Below are positions 1 through 12,167 of a stretch of DNA of 64,000 nt, in pieces. The DNA is taken from NCBI RefSeq assembly GCF_003002955.1, contig NZ_PVTJ01000005.1, positions 310,001 through 374,000 on the forward strand, read 5' to 3'. The notes beneath the pieces are model-generated. The model searched no databases. It was given only the letters and a program-made list of their open reading frames with translations, and was not told the origin of the DNA. The position numbers were made by a program, and so were the translations under genes. Source of the stretch: Glycomyces artemisiae. Its GTDB lineage: Bacteria > Actinomycetota > Actinomycetes > Mycobacteriales > Micromonosporaceae. The stretch's first letter is position 1; each line of letters starts with the position of its first letter.

Positions 1-668
1 GCCCCGTCCGCGCCAAGGACGGCCTCGTGCCCACCCCCGCCGACTTCGAGGCCGTCGACGCCGACCCGCTGCGCTGCATGGACCCCGAGGCGTCCGCCCG
101 CATGGTCGCCGAGGTCGACGCCGCCAAGAAGGACGCCGACACCCTCGGCGGCGTCGTCGAGGTCCTCGCCTACGGCCTCCCGCCCGGGCTCGGCTCCCAC
201 GTCCAGTGGGACCGCAAGCTCGACGCGCGCCTCGCCACCGCCCTCATGTCGATCCAGTCCGTCAAGGCCGTCGAGATCGGCGACGGCCTCATGCAGGCCG
301 CCGTCCGCGGCTCCTCCGCCCACGACGAGATCGTCCCCGGACCCGACGGCGTCGAGCGCCTCACCGACCGCGCCGGGGGCCTCGAAGGCGGCATCACCAC
401 CGGCCAGCCGCTCCGCGTCTCCGCGATGCTCAAGCCCATCTCGTCCCTGACGCGGCCCCTGCGCACCATCGACACGGAGACCGGTCAGGCCGCCGAGGCC
501 ATCAACCAGCGCTCCGACGTCTGCGCGGTCCCCGCCGGGGCCGTCGTCGCCGAGCACATGGTCGCCTACGTCCTCGCCGAGGCCGCGCTGGAGAAGTTCG
601 GCGGCGACTCCGTCGGCGAATCCCGCCGCAACTACGAGAACTACCTTCAGCACCTGCGGGTGAAGTAG
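1..668 (+). CDS. aroC: Chorismate synthase, C-terminal part (5' end outside window)
   Basis: The reading frame is open from base 3 and enters from upstream, so only the last 221 residues are seen. Chorismate synthase converts 5-enolpyruvylshikimate-3-phosphate to chorismate with reduced FMN, the last common step of aromatic synthesis. The family's conserved stretches are present: [20 protein letters not shown], and RSDVCAVPA near the end, followed by the usual short helical tail. It is followed after 73 bases by the fused aroK-aroB gene and then aroQ, so it belongs to a shikimate operon. The GTG at 27 is an internal valine codon in all likelihood, not the start, because homology-like sequence continues upstream of it. 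Confidence 0.95.
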   Translation, partial: PVRAKDGLVPTPADFEAVDADPLRCMDPEASARMVAEVDAAKKDADTLGGVVEVLAYGLPPGLGSHVQWDRKLDARLATALMSIQSVKAVEIGDGLMQAAVRGSSAHDEIVPGPDGVERLTDRAGGLEGGITTGQPLRVSAMLKPISSLTRPLRTIDTETGQAAEAINQRSDVCAVPAGAVVAEHMVAYVLAEAALEKFGGDSVGESRRNYENYLQHLRVK

Positions 669-741
669 CGATGGGCCCGCACCCGTCGCCCCGCCGAGCC
701 GGCTCGCTGCGCTCGCCTTCCCCAAAACGGAGTAAACGCTG

Positions 742-2298
742 ATGAGTCTCGTAGTGATCGTCGGGCCGCCCGGGTCCGGCAAGACCACCGTCGGCCGCGC
801 GCTGGCCGAGGCGCTCGGCGCGGACTTCCGCGACGCCGACGCCGACATCGTCGCCACCGCCGGGAAGCCGATCGCGGACATCTTCGTCGACGACGGCGAG
901 GAGCACTTCCGCGCGCTCGAACGCGAAGCGGTCCGCCGGGCCGTGGCCGAGCACGACGGGGTCCTGGCCCTCGGCGGCGGCGCCGTCCTCGCCGAGTCCA
1001 CCCGCAAGCTCCTCGCCGACGTGCCGGTCGTCCACCTCCGCGTGGACCTCGCCGAAGCCGTGCGCCGCAACGAGATCGACAAGGGCCGACCGCTGCTCGC
1101 CGTCAACCCGCGGGCCACGCTGCGCCGCCTCCTGGAGGAGCGGCTGCCGCTCTACCGCGAGGTCGCCGACATCGAGGTCGACACCACCGGAAGGGACGTG
1201 GCCGACCTGACCGCCGAGATCGCCGCGAAGCTCGCCGTCCGCACCGTCGTCGTGGGCGACGCCGAGACCCCCTACCCGGTCCTCATCGGCCGCGGCATGG
1301 TCGACCGGCTCCCCGAGTTCCTCGGAAAGGCCGCGCGCGTCGCCGTGCTCCACACCGAGAGCACCGCTCTGCTCGCGGAGCGGGTGGGCGCCCTGCTGCC
1401 CGACGGCGTGGAGGCCACGCTCATGGAGCTGCCCGACGCCGAGGACGGCAAGACCGTCGCCGTCGCCGAGCAGTGCTGGGACGCGCTCGGCGCCGAGGGC
1501 TTCACCCGCACCGACCTCGTCGTCGGCGTCGGCGGGGGCGCGGTCACCGACCTCGCCGGGTTCGTCGCCGCCTGCTGGCTCCGCGGCGTCGCCGTCGTCC
1601 ACGTCCCGACCTCGCTGCTCGGCGCGGTCGACGCGGCCGTCGGCGGCAAGACCGGCGTCAACACCGCCGCCGGGAAGAACCTCGTCGGCGCCTTCCACCC
1701 GCCGCGCGCCGTCCTCGTGGACCTCGACAACTTCGCGACCCTCCCGCGCCGCGACCTCGCCGCGGGCCTCGCCGAGGTCGTCAAGGCCGGGTTCATCGCC
1801 GACCCGGTCATCCTCGACCTCGTCGAACGCGACCCCGAGGCCGCGCTCGACGCCGCGAACCCGGTGGTCGCCGAACTCGTCGAGCGCGCCATCGCCGTCA
1901 AGGCCGAAGTGGTCGCCTCCGACCTCAAGGAGGGCGGCCTGCGCGCGATCCTCAACTACGGCCACACCTTCGCGCACGCCATCGAGAAGCTGGAAAAGTA
2001 CCGCTGGCGCCACGGCGACGCCGTCGCCGTCGGCATGGTCTACGCCGCGCACCTGAACGCGATCACCGGCCGCGTCGACCTCGTCGACCGCACCAAGGCG
2101 GTCCTCGAATCGCTCGGCCTGCCCACGGCCTACGAGGGCGGCCGCTGGGACGACCTCCTCCAGGTCATGAAGATCGACAAGAAGAACACCGGCGCCACCC
2201 AGCGCTTCGTGCTCCTCGACGCCCTCGCCGCGCCGGTCGTCGTCGACGACGTGACCGCCGCGCAGCAGCGCGAGGCCTATGAGAGGCTCACCGCATGA
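742..2298 (+). CDS. aroKB: Fused shikimate kinase / 3-dehydroquinate synthase
   Basis: One 518-residue protein joins two shikimate-pathway enzymes. Residues 1 to about 165 are shikimate kinase: P-loop GPPGSGKTT at 8-16, the Asp-rich shikimate-binding DADAD at 31-35, LGGGAV at 77-82 and the lid KGRPLL. Residues about 170-518 are dehydroquinate synthase: NAD-binding [12 protein letters not shown] at 262-273, GGKTGVNT at 301-308, LAEVVK at 343-348 and the HGDAVAVGM metal-site region. In most relatives these are two adjacent genes, aroK then aroB; here no stop or restart separates them. The ATG follows a CGGAG-like ribosome site, and the end overlaps aroQ by four bases (ATGA), suggesting coupled translation. 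Confidence 0.95.
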   Translation: MSLVVIVGPPGSGKTTVGRALAEALGADFRDADADIVATAGKPIADIFVDDGEEHFRALEREAVRRAVAEHDGVLALGGGAVLAESTRKLLADVPVVHLRVDLAEAVRRNEIDKGRPLLAVNPRATLRRLLEERLPLYREVADIEVDTTGRDVADLTAEIAAKLAVRTVVVGDAETPYPVLIGRGMVDRLPEFLGKAARVAVLHTESTALLAERVGALLPDGVEATLMELPDAEDGKTVAVAEQCWDALGAEGFTRTDLVVGVGGGAVTDLAGFVAACWLRGVAVVHVPTSLLGAVDAAVGGKTGVNTAAGKNLVGAFHPPRAVLVDLDNFATLPRRDLAAGLAEVVKAGFIADPVILDLVERDPEAALDAANPVVAELVERAIAVKAEVVASDLKEGGLRAILNYGHTFAHAIEKLEKYRWRHGDAVAVGMVYAAHLNAITGRVDLVDRTKAVLESLGLPTAYEGGRWDDLLQVMKIDKKNTGATQRFVLLDALAAPVVVDDVTAAQQREAYERLTA

Positions 2299-2750
2299 GC
2301 GACGACATGAAGGTCCTGGTGCTCAACGGCCCCAACCTGAACCGGCTCGGCAAGCGGGAACCCGGGATCTACGGCAGCACCACCTACGACGATCTCGCCG
2401 CGTCGCTGGTCGCGCACGGCCGCAAGCGCCGCCTCGCCGTCGAGGTCCGCCAGACGAACCATGAGGGCGACCTCATCGGGTGGTTGCACGAGGCCGCCGA
2501 CGAGGGGTGCCCGGTGGTGCTCAACGCCGCCGCCTGGACCCACACCTCGGTCGCGGTCGGCGACGCGTGCGCGCAGCTCACCGGCCTCCTCATCGAGGTC
2601 CACATCTCCAACGTGCACCGCCGTGAGCCGTTCCGGCACCACTCGTACATCTCGGCCCACGCCACCGGCGTGATCGTCGGCCTCGGCGTCCGCGGGTACG
2701 AGCACGCGCTCGACTTCATCGCCGACGAGGCCCAGACCGACATCGAGTGA
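2295..2750 (+). CDS. aroQ: 3-dehydroquinate dehydratase, type II
   Basis: This 151-residue protein is the usual length for type II dehydroquinase, which dehydrates 3-dehydroquinate to 3-dehydroshikimate as a cytosolic dodecamer. Family marks are NGPNLNRLG at 11-19, the catalytic tyrosine in GIYG (Tyr26), NAAAWTHTS for substrate binding, and the [15 protein letters not shown] segment with the catalytic histidine region. The ATG overlaps the aroKB stop as ATGA, placing it in the same operon. A hairpin follows about ten bases after the stop. I see nothing unusual in the protein. Confidence 0.96.
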   Translation: MSDDMKVLVLNGPNLNRLGKREPGIYGSTTYDDLAASLVAHGRKRRLAVEVRQTNHEGDLIGWLHEAADEGCPVVLNAAAWTHTSVAVGDACAQLTGLLIEVHISNVHRREPFRHHSYISAHATGVIVGLGVRGYEHALDFIADEAQTDIE

Positions 2751-2760
2751 AGAGGACCCC

Positions 2761-2785
2761 CGCGCCGCTGGTCACAGCGGACGCG
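2761..2785 (+). terminator. Hairpin between aroQ and efp
   Basis: CCGCTG (2765-2770) and CAGCGG (2775-2780) pair around a GTCA loop, with CGCG pairs outside interrupted by one extra A. There is no T-run, so it may be a weak terminator or an mRNA-end hairpin for the aro operon. A TACCAT -10-like sequence at 2816-2821 suggests efp then starts from its own promoter. Confidence 0.45.
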
Positions 2786-2865
2786 GCCTGACCCGAGGGC
2801 GGTCCGCACGCCCGCTACCATTGACGGTCGGCCCAGTCAGACCTTAACGAAAGAGACGAACGCCC

Positions 2866-3423
2866 GTGGCATCCACGAACGACCTCAAGAACGGCATGGT
2901 GCTCAACCTGGAGGGCCAGCTCTGGCAGGTCCAGGAATTCCAGCACGTCAAGCCCGGCAAGGGCCCGGCGTTCGTGCGCACGACCCTCCGGCAGATCCCC
3001 TCCGGCAAGGTCGTCGACAAGACGTTCAACGCCGGCATCAAGGTCGAGACCGCGAACGTCGACCGCCGCACGATGACCTACCTCTACAAGGAGGGCGAGG
3101 ACTTCGTGTTCATGGACAAGGACACGTACGACCAGATCCCGGTCGGCCCCGGCGTGGTCGGCGACGCCGCGAAGTTCCTCCTGGAGAACTCCGACGCCAC
3201 CGTCGCCATGCACGACGGCAGCGTCCTCTACATCGAGCTGCCCGCCGCGGTCGAGCTCGTCGTCACCTACACCGAGCCGGGCCTCCAGGGCGACCGCTCC
3301 TCCGGCGGCACCAAGCCCGCCACCGTCGAGACGGGCGCCCAGGTCCTCGTGCCGCTGTTCATCGACAACGGCGAGAAGATCAAGGTCGACACCCGCGACG
3401 GCAAGTACCTCAGCCGGGCATAG
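2866..3423 (+). CDS. efp: Translation elongation factor P
   Basis: A 185-residue protein with the three-domain EF-P layout. It binds between the P and E sites and relieves ribosome stalling at polyproline. The tip loop reads KPGKGPAF, with Lys32 in a PGKGP palindrome; this form is typical of actinobacterial EF-P, where the lysine is reported to work without the beta-lysine or other modification seen elsewhere (from memory of the literature). The C-terminal OB domain ends in a [16 protein letters not shown] signature. The GTG start gives the expected [13 protein letters not shown]-terminus. nusB follows after two bases. Confidence 0.96.
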   Translation: MASTNDLKNGMVLNLEGQLWQVQEFQHVKPGKGPAFVRTTLRQIPSGKVVDKTFNAGIKVETANVDRRTMTYLYKEGEDFVFMDKDTYDQIPVGPGVVGDAAKFLLENSDATVAMHDGSVLYIELPAAVELVVTYTEPGLQGDRSSGGTKPATVETGAQVLVPLFIDNGEKIKVDTRDGKYLSRA

Positions 3424-3425
3424 GC

Positions 3426-3869
3426 GTGGGGAACCAGCAGAGCGGACCTGAGCGGCTCACCGCCCGCACCAAATGGCGGATGCGGGCCGTCGAGATCCTG
3501 TACGAGGCCGAGTCCCGCGGGGAGGGCGTCAAGCGCGTCCTGGCCGAGCGGGCCGACCGCGCGTTCACCGACCCCGAGGCGCCCCGGCTCCCGAAGTACG
3601 CCGAGGAGCTGGCGCGCGGCGTCGACGAGTACCGGTACGAGCTGGACGAGGCCATCGGCCGCGCCGCCGAGGGCTGGGCCGTCGAGCGCATGCCCGCGGT
3701 CGACCGGAACGTGCTGCGCGTGGCCCTGTACGAGATCATCTACGTCGAGGACGTCGACACGCCCGTGGCCATCAAGGAGGCCATGCGCGTGTGGGAGCAG
3801 ATCGGCTCCACGGACGACACCAGGTTCGTGAACGCGGTCCTCGACTCGGCGGCCAAGGCCGAGGAGTAG
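3426..3869 (+). CDS. nusB: Transcription antitermination factor NusB
   Basis: The 147-residue all-helical NusB fold is recognisable from TARTKWRMRAVEILYEAE at the start, AVERMPAVDRNVLRVALYEI in the middle and PVAIKEAMRVWEQIGSTDDTRFVNAVLD near the end. NusB with S10 (NusE) binds boxA RNA and supports rRNA antitermination. The GTG start lies two bases after the efp stop, so the two are surely co-transcribed, an arrangement common in actinomycetes. Three tandem terminator hairpins follow the stop codon and separate it from convergent bldD. Confidence 0.95.
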   Translation: MGNQQSGPERLTARTKWRMRAVEILYEAESRGEGVKRVLAERADRAFTDPEAPRLPKYAEELARGVDEYRYELDEAIGRAAEGWAVERMPAVDRNVLRVALYEIIYVEDVDTPVAIKEAMRVWEQIGSTDDTRFVNAVLDSAAKAEE

Positions 3870-3880
3870 TTCAGACGCAA

Positions 3881-4070
3881 ACGAAGAACGGCCGAGCCCT
3901 CGGGACTGGAAGCACAGTCCGGGCCCGGCCGTTCTTCGTCGCCGGAGGCGGAACGGGAAACGGCCGAGCCCTCGCGACAAGAAGCGCTGTCCGGGCCCGG
4001 CCGTTTTTCGTCGCCGGAGGCGGAACGGGAAACGGCCGAGCCCTCCGATCCCGGGCCCGACCGTTTTCCG
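3881..4070. terminator. Three tandem 72-bp terminator repeats between nusB and bldD
   Basis: The block CGGCCGAGCCCTC recurs at 3889, 3961 and 4033, an exact 72-base period. Each copy forms a strong hairpin: arms 3881-3899/3921-3939, 3958-3971/3993-4006 and 4031-4043/4053-4065, with GTTCTTC, GTTTTTC or GTTTTCC on the 3' side. Spacers carry an identical GCCGGAGGCGGAACGGGAAA. The third copy has two mispairs and a shorter loop. Because the arms end in A-rich/T-rich runs on opposite sides, the array could stop transcription in both directions between convergent nusB and bldD. Confidence 0.85.
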
Positions 4071-4083
4071 TTGTCCTGCCTGC

Positions 4084-4584
4084 TTATTCGCCGTCCGAAG
4101 CGAAGAACGCCTGGAGGTCGTGGACGAGGACGCCGAAGTCCTCCAGCTTCTCGATCAGGCCGGACGGCGTGGTCGAGTACACCACCGCGAGGGTGTACAG
4201 GTCGTCGGCGCGGATCGAGAGGATCCGGCCGTTGTAGTCGCCGCGGCGCTGCTGGATGGAGCGCGCGAGCTTCGCGACGTGCTCCAGCTCGGGGTCCGGG
4301 TGGTCGTAGAGCGCCTCAAGGTTGAGGACGATCTTCTCGGCCTGCTCGACCGGGAGCGGGACGCCCTCCGGAAGCAGCTCCGAGACGGGGATCCGGTAGA
4401 AGTCGGCCAACTCGGCGAGGCGGCTGACCGTGATGGACCGGTCGCCCCGCTCGTAGGAACCGATGACGACGGCCTTCCACTTGCCGCCGGACTTGTCCTC
4501 GACGCCTTGCAGGGAAAGACCCTGCTGCATCCGAATGTCGCGCAGCCGGTTGCCGAGCGCCTTGGCGTAGTCAGATGTCGCCAT
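4084..4584 (-). CDS. bldD: Developmental repressor BldD, c-di-GMP responsive
   Basis: A 166-residue protein matching BldD over its full length. Residues 5-72 form the Xre-type helix-turn-helix (QQGLSLQGVEDKSGGKWKAV then GSYERGDRSITVSRLAELADFY). The C-terminal domain carries the c-di-GMP signature RGD-x8-RxDD at 114-128, at the same numbering as in Streptomyces, but reading RADD instead of RQDD. In Streptomyces, BldD dimers bridged by tetrameric c-di-GMP repress sporulation genes. It is convergent with nusB and divergent from pyrR, the usual position. A GGTC-GGT-GACC inverted repeat at 4636-4646 upstream could be an autoregulatory site; this is only a guess. Confidence 0.95.
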   Translation of the reverse strand: MATSDYAKALGNRLRDIRMQQGLSLQGVEDKSGGKWKAVVIGSYERGDRSITVSRLAELADFYRIPVSELLPEGVPLPVEQAEKIVLNLEALYDHPDPELEHVAKLARSIQQRRGDYNGRILSIRADDLYTLAVVYSTTPSGLIEKLEDFGVLVHDLQAFFASDGE

Positions 4585-4768
4585 GCTGGGATCAACTCCA
4601 ATTTTCGGTACGAGAGGAATCCTATTGTTGACTACGGTCGGTGACCATCGGCCGTTGGGGTGCCCCCAAACAGTGTTCTTCGTCGCGTGGGGCCCGAAAG
4701 ACTGACCGGCAAATCATGGCATACAAGTCAAATATGCAGCTAACGACGTCATAGTTTTGGGACTCGGG

Positions 4769-4797
4769 TTTACGCTCCGTCACCGGCGGCGTAGCAT
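4769..4797 (+). promoter_or_regulatory. Probable pyr operon promoter
   Basis: TTTACG (4769-4774), a 17-base spacer and TAGCAT (4792-4797) form a plausible housekeeping promoter. Transcription would begin near 4804, giving a leader of about 53 bases that contains the PyrR-type hairpin and the ribosome-binding site of pyrR. No other good promoter is seen in the 272-base bldD-pyrR gap. Confidence 0.55.
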
Positions 4798-4826
4798 CGG
4801 CGGCGACGAAACCGTTCTTTAACAGA

Positions 4827-4851
4827 CCGTCCAGTGAGGCGGAGAAGGAGG
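4827..4851 (+). promoter_or_regulatory. PyrR-binding RNA hairpin next to the pyrR ribosome-binding site
   Basis: CCG (4827-4829) and CGG (4840-4842) close a loop reading TCCAGTGAGG, which fits the PyrR-recognition loop UCCNGNGAGG known from Bacillus pyr attenuators. One base later comes the Shine-Dalgarno run AAGGAGG (4845-4851), then GTG at 4857. There is no terminator/antiterminator pair. PyrR with UMP binding here would be expected to block ribosome access, as described for mycobacterial PyrR. Confidence 0.75.
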
Positions 4852-4856
4852 TTCGC

Positions 4857-5435
4857 GTGGTTTCCCCTGCCCTCAGGCAGACTGAGGAAGACCCGTCGGG
4901 CAAGCAGATCATCTCCGGCGACGACATCGGCCGGATCCTCGACCGGATCGCCCACCAGATCCTGGAGAAGACCAAGGGCGCCCCCGACACCATGCTCCTG
5001 GGCATCCCCACCCGCGGCGTCGCGCTCGCCGGACGGCTCGCCGACCGCATCCGCCGCTTCGCCGACCTCGACGTCCCCGCCGGCACCCTCGACATCACGC
5101 TCTACCGCGACGACCTGCGCCGCAACGCGCTCCGGGCTCTCGGCCCGACCGAGCTGCCGCCCGGCGGCGTCGACGACCAGCGCGTCATCCTCGTCGACGA
5201 CGTCCTCTACTCCGGACGGACCGTCCGCGCCGCGCTCAACGCGCTCTACGACCTCGGCCGCCCCGCCAGCGTCCAGCTCGCGATCCTCGTCGACCGCGGC
5301 CACCGCGAGCTGCCCATCCGCGCCGACTACGTCGGCAAGAACATCCCGACCGCCCGCGACGAGAACGTGGCCGTGCGCCTGACGGAGTACGACGGATTCG
5401 ACGCGGTGGTCCTGACCGGAGGCCGGGAGCGATGA
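4857..5435 (+). CDS. pyrR: Bifunctional pyr regulator PyrR / uracil phosphoribosyltransferase
   Basis: A 192-residue type I phosphoribosyltransferase. The PRPP loop [13 protein letters not shown] lies at 110-122, and GIPTRGV at 49-55 is the PyrR-specific segment. In known PyrR proteins the UMP- or UTP-bound form binds pyr mRNA leaders and represses; a side activity makes UMP from uracil. Basic residues such as YRDDLRRN (83-90) fit RNA binding. GTG is preceded by AAGGAGG at ideal spacing. It leads a seven-gene operon and overlaps pyrB by four bases (ATGA). The leader hairpin suggests autoregulation of its own translation. Confidence 0.95.
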   Translation: MVSPALRQTEEDPSGKQIISGDDIGRILDRIAHQILEKTKGAPDTMLLGIPTRGVALAGRLADRIRRFADLDVPAGTLDITLYRDDLRRNALRALGPTELPPGGVDDQRVILVDDVLYSGRTVRAALNALYDLGRPASVQLAILVDRGHRELPIRADYVGKNIPTARDENVAVRLTEYDGFDAVVLTGGRER

Positions 5436-6352
5436 AGCACCTGCTCACCACCAAGGAACTGACCCGCGACGAGGCCGAGCTGATCCTCGACGTCACCGAG
5501 CAGATGGCCGAGGCCGTCACCGGCCGCGAGGTCCCCAAGCTCCCGGCGCTGCGCGGGCGCACCGTCGTGAACCTCTTCTACGAGGACTCCACGCGCACGC
5601 GCACCTCCTTCGAGACCGCCGCGAAGCGCCTCTCGGCCGACGTCGTGAACTTCGCGGCGAAGACCTCCAGCGTGAACAAGGGCGAGAGCCTGCGCGACAC
5701 CGCGCTCACGTTGCAGGCCATGGGCGCCGACGCGGTCGTCATCCGCCACCCCGCCGCGGGCGCCCCGCAGCGGCTCACCGAGTGGCTCGACGGCGCGGTC
5801 CTCAACGCCGGGGACGGCACCCACGCGCACCCGACGCAGGCGCTGCTCGACGCGTACACGATGAAGCGGCGCCTCGGCGGCATCGAGGGCCGCACCGTCG
5901 CGATCGTGGGGGACATCCTCCACTCGCGCGTGGCCCGCTCGAACGTGTGGCTGCTGTCGAAGCTCGGCGCGAACGTGCGCCTGGTCGGCCCGCCTACCCT
6001 GCTGCCCAAGGACATCGACGAGTGGCCGGTGGAGATCGGCTACGACCTCGACGCGTCCCTCAAGGGCGTCGACGCGGTCATGATGCTCCGCGTGCAGCGC
6101 GAGCGCATGCACGCCGCGTTCTTCCCGACCGCCAACGAGTACGCGCGCCTCTACGGCCTCGACGAACGGCGCATGACGCTCCTGCCCGACCACGCGATCG
6201 TCATGCACCCCGGCCCGATGAACCGCGGCATGGAGATCGCCGCGACCGTGGCCGACTCGCCCCGCGCCACCATCACCGAGCAGGTGACCAACGGCGTGTG
6301 GGTGCGCATGGCCGTCCTCTACCTGCTGCTGACGAACGGAGAAACCCGGTGA
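5432..6352 (+). CDS. pyrB: Aspartate carbamoyltransferase, catalytic subunit
   Basis: A 306-residue transcarbamoylase that makes N-carbamoyl-L-aspartate from carbamoyl phosphate and aspartate. The carbamoyl-phosphate motif STRTRTSFE starts at residue 53, and [31 protein letters not shown] and [12 protein letters not shown] are the expected active-site segments. No pyrI regulatory gene is present, as is usual in actinobacteria, where the enzyme pairs with dihydroorotase. It overlaps pyrR upstream (ATGA) and pyrC downstream (GTGA), so all three are translationally coupled. Confidence 0.96.
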   Translation: MKHLLTTKELTRDEAELILDVTEQMAEAVTGREVPKLPALRGRTVVNLFYEDSTRTRTSFETAAKRLSADVVNFAAKTSSVNKGESLRDTALTLQAMGADAVVIRHPAAGAPQRLTEWLDGAVLNAGDGTHAHPTQALLDAYTMKRRLGGIEGRTVAIVGDILHSRVARSNVWLLSKLGANVRLVGPPTLLPKDIDEWPVEIGYDLDASLKGVDAVMMLRVQRERMHAAFFPTANEYARLYGLDERRMTLLPDHAIVMHPGPMNRGMEIAATVADSPRATITEQVTNGVWVRMAVLYLLLTNGETR

Positions 6353-7647
6353 CCGACCTCCTGATCAAGTCCGCCGACATCGTCGGGAAGGGACGGCAGG
6401 ACGTCCTCGTCCGCGACGGCCGCGTCGCCGAGATCGGCTCCCTCACCGCCAAAGACGCGCAGATCGTGGACGCCGACGGCCTGGTGCTCTTGCCCGGCCT
6501 CGTCGACCTCCACACCCACCTGCGCGAGCCCGGCCGCGAGGACGCCGAGACCGTCTACTCCGGCACGCGCGCGGCCGCCAAGGGCGGGTACACCGCGGTG
6601 TGCGCCATGGCCAACTCCTACCCCGTCGCCGACACCGCCGGCGTGGTCGAGCAGGTCGCCGCGCTCGGCAAGGCCGCCGGGTACGCCGACGTGCAGCCCA
6701 TCGGCGCCGTCTCCATCGGCCTCGAAGGCAAGCAGCTCGCCGAGATCGGGGCGATGGCCCACTCGGCCGCGAAGGTCCGCATGTTCTCCGACGACGGCCA
6801 CTGCGTCTCGGACCCGATCCTCATGCGCCGCGCCCTCGAATACGTGAGGACCTTCGGCGGGCTCATCGCCCAGCACGCCGAGGAGCCGCGCCTCACCGAA
6901 GGCGCCCAGATGAACGAGGGCGCCGTCTCGGCCGAACTCGGCCTGCCCGGCTGGCCCGCCGTCGCCGAAGAGGCGATCATCGCCCGCGACGTGCTCCTCG
7001 CCGAGTACACCGGCGCGCGCGTCCACTTCTGCCACGTCTCCACCGCGCGCAGCGTCGACATCATCCGCGAGGCGAAGGCCCGCGGCGCCAAGGTCACCGC
7101 CGAGGTCTGCCCGCACCACCTCCTCCTCACCGACGAGGCCGCGCGCACCTACGACCCGGTCTACAAGGTCAACCCGCCGCTGCGCCGCGAATCCGACGTC
7201 GCGGTCCTGCGCGGCGCGCTCGCCGAAGGCGTCATCGACGCCGTCGCCACCGACCACGCGCCGCACGCCCCGCAGGACAAGGACTGCGAGTGGGCGGCCG
7301 CCCGCCCCGGGATGCTCGGCCTGGAGACCGCCCTGTCGATCACCGTCCTCGCCCTCGGCGGGCCCGCGGGCGCCGACTGGGACGCCGTCGCCGAGCGCAC
7401 CTCCCGCACCCCCGCGCGCATCGCCGGGCTCGAAGCGCACGGCCGCGACCCGCAGCCGGGCACCGAAGCGAACTTCACGCTCGTCGACCCCGCCGCGACC
7501 TGGACCGTCGTCCCCGAAGGACTCGCGTCCCTGTCGCGCAACACCCCCTACGCCGGGATGGAACTCCCGGTCACCGTCCAGGCGACGTTCCTCAGAGGAC
7601 GCGCCACCGTACTCAACGGCAAGATCGAAGAGGAGACGACCGAATGA
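6349..7647 (+). CDS. pyrC: Dihydroorotase
   Basis: A 432-residue type I dihydroorotase of the amidohydrolase fold; it cyclises carbamoyl aspartate to dihydroorotate. Metal-binding [14 protein letters not shown] lies near residue 50, with [10 protein letters not shown] and the [10 protein letters not shown] motif later. The start is GTG at 6349 overlapping the pyrB stop as GTGA; the frame is open far upstream but that part is antisense-like composition with no family similarity. It overlaps carA by four bases (ATGA). Many actinobacteria carry a small membrane-protein gene between pyrC and carA; here it is absent. Confidence 0.95.
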   Translation: MTDLLIKSADIVGKGRQDVLVRDGRVAEIGSLTAKDAQIVDADGLVLLPGLVDLHTHLREPGREDAETVYSGTRAAAKGGYTAVCAMANSYPVADTAGVVEQVAALGKAAGYADVQPIGAVSIGLEGKQLAEIGAMAHSAAKVRMFSDDGHCVSDPILMRRALEYVRTFGGLIAQHAEEPRLTEGAQMNEGAVSAELGLPGWPAVAEEAIIARDVLLAEYTGARVHFCHVSTARSVDIIREAKARGAKVTAEVCPHHLLLTDEAARTYDPVYKVNPPLRRESDVAVLRGALAEGVIDAVATDHAPHAPQDKDCEWAAARPGMLGLETALSITVLALGGPAGADWDAVAERTSRTPARIAGLEAHGRDPQPGTEANFTLVDPAATWTVVPEGLASLSRNTPYAGMELPVTVQATFLRGRATVLNGKIEEETTE

Positions 7648-8772
7648 GCAGCAGGGCACCCGCGATCCTCGTGCTTGAGGACGGCCGCGTCTTCCGCGGC
7701 GAGGCGTTCGGCTCCGTCGGCGAGACCTTCGGCGAGGCCGTCTTCAGCACCGGCATGACCGGCTACCAGGAGACCCTCACCGACCCGTCCTACTACGGCC
7801 AGGTCGTCGCCCAGACCGCGCCGCAGATCGGCAACACCGGCTGGAACGACGAGGACGACGAGTCCCGCCGCATCTGGGTCGCCGGGTACGTCGTCCGCGA
7901 CGCCTCCCGCATCACCTCCAACTGGCGGGCCAAGCGCGGCCTCGAAGACGAGCTCGCCTCCCAGGGCGTCGTCGGCATCTGCGAGGTCGACACCCGCGCC
8001 CTCACCCGCCACCTGCGCGACAAGGGCGCCATGCGCGTCGGCATCTCCTCGCGCACCACCGACGCCGAGGAGCTCCTCGCGAAGGTCCGCAACACGCCGC
8101 AGATGGCCGGCGCCAACCACGTCGGCGCCGTCACCGCCTCCGAGCCGTACACCTATCAGGCCAAGGGCGCCGCGAAGTACACCGTCGCCGCCATCGACCT
8201 GGGCATCAAGCGGAACACGCCCCGCCGCCTCGCCGAGCGCGGCATCACCACCACCGTGTTCCCCGCGTACGCCGACGTCGACACGGTCCTCGCCGACGCC
8301 CCCGACGCCGTGTTCCTCTCCAACGGCCCCGGCGACCCCGCCACCGCCGACCACCAGGTCGCGCTCACCCGCGAGCTGCTGCGCCGCCGCGTCCCCGTCT
8401 TCGGCATCTGCTTCGGCAACCAGATCCTCGGCCGCGCCCTCGGCCTGGAGACCTACAAGCTGAAGTTCGGCCACCGCGGCATCAACCAGCCCGTCCTCGA
8501 CCGGCACACGAACAAGATCGAGATCACCGCCCACAACCACGGATTCGCCTTGAAGGCACCGGAATCGGGCGAGTTCTTCGACACCGAGTTCGGACGCGTC
8601 CAGGTCAGCCACGTGTGCCTCAACGACGACGTCGTCGAAGGGCTCACCTGCCTCGACGCCCCCGCCTACTCCGTCCAGTACCACCCCGAAGCCGCCGGCG
8701 GCCCGCACGACGCCGACTACCTGTTCGACCGCCTCGTCGAACTCATCGAGACCACCAAGGGGGCCAAGGCAG

Positions 8773-8780
<8 letters not shown>
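7644..8780 (+). CDS. carA: Carbamoyl-phosphate synthase, small (glutaminase) subunit
   Basis: This 378-residue subunit hydrolyses glutamine and passes ammonia to CarB. The class I amidotransferase triad is visible: Cys256 in VFGICFGNQ and His347/Glu349 in QYHPEA. The nucleophile loop reads GICFGNQ where GICLGHQ is more common, a mild variation. The N-terminal domain has the standard [23 protein letters not shown]. It overlaps pyrC by four bases and carB by eight, so the two subunits should be made in step. Confidence 0.96.
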
Positions 8781-12093
<3,313 letters not shown>

Positions 12094-12099
12094 CAGCGA

Positions 12100-12145
12100 T
12101 CACCGGGTGAGCGGACGGCCTGTAGCCGTTCCGCTCACCCGGTGA
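12100..12145 (+). terminator. Strong hairpin inside the pyr operon, between carB and pyrD
   Basis: Twenty bases (12100-12119) pair with 12125-12145 around a CTGTA loop, with one bulged base; the outer 16 pairs are perfect (TCACCGGGTGAGCGGA against its complement). No T-run follows, only ATTGACG. It may attenuate or partly terminate, or protect the upstream message, so pyrD-pyrF could be expressed below carAB. Confidence 0.7.
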
Positions 12146-12167
12146 ATTGACGTATACAGGAAAGAAC

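Noticed and set aside
12147-12167. TTG start for pyrD at 12147
   Set aside because: It lies at the foot of the operon hairpin without a ribosome site, while ATG 12168 has AGGAAAG and gives the usual class 2 N-terminus.
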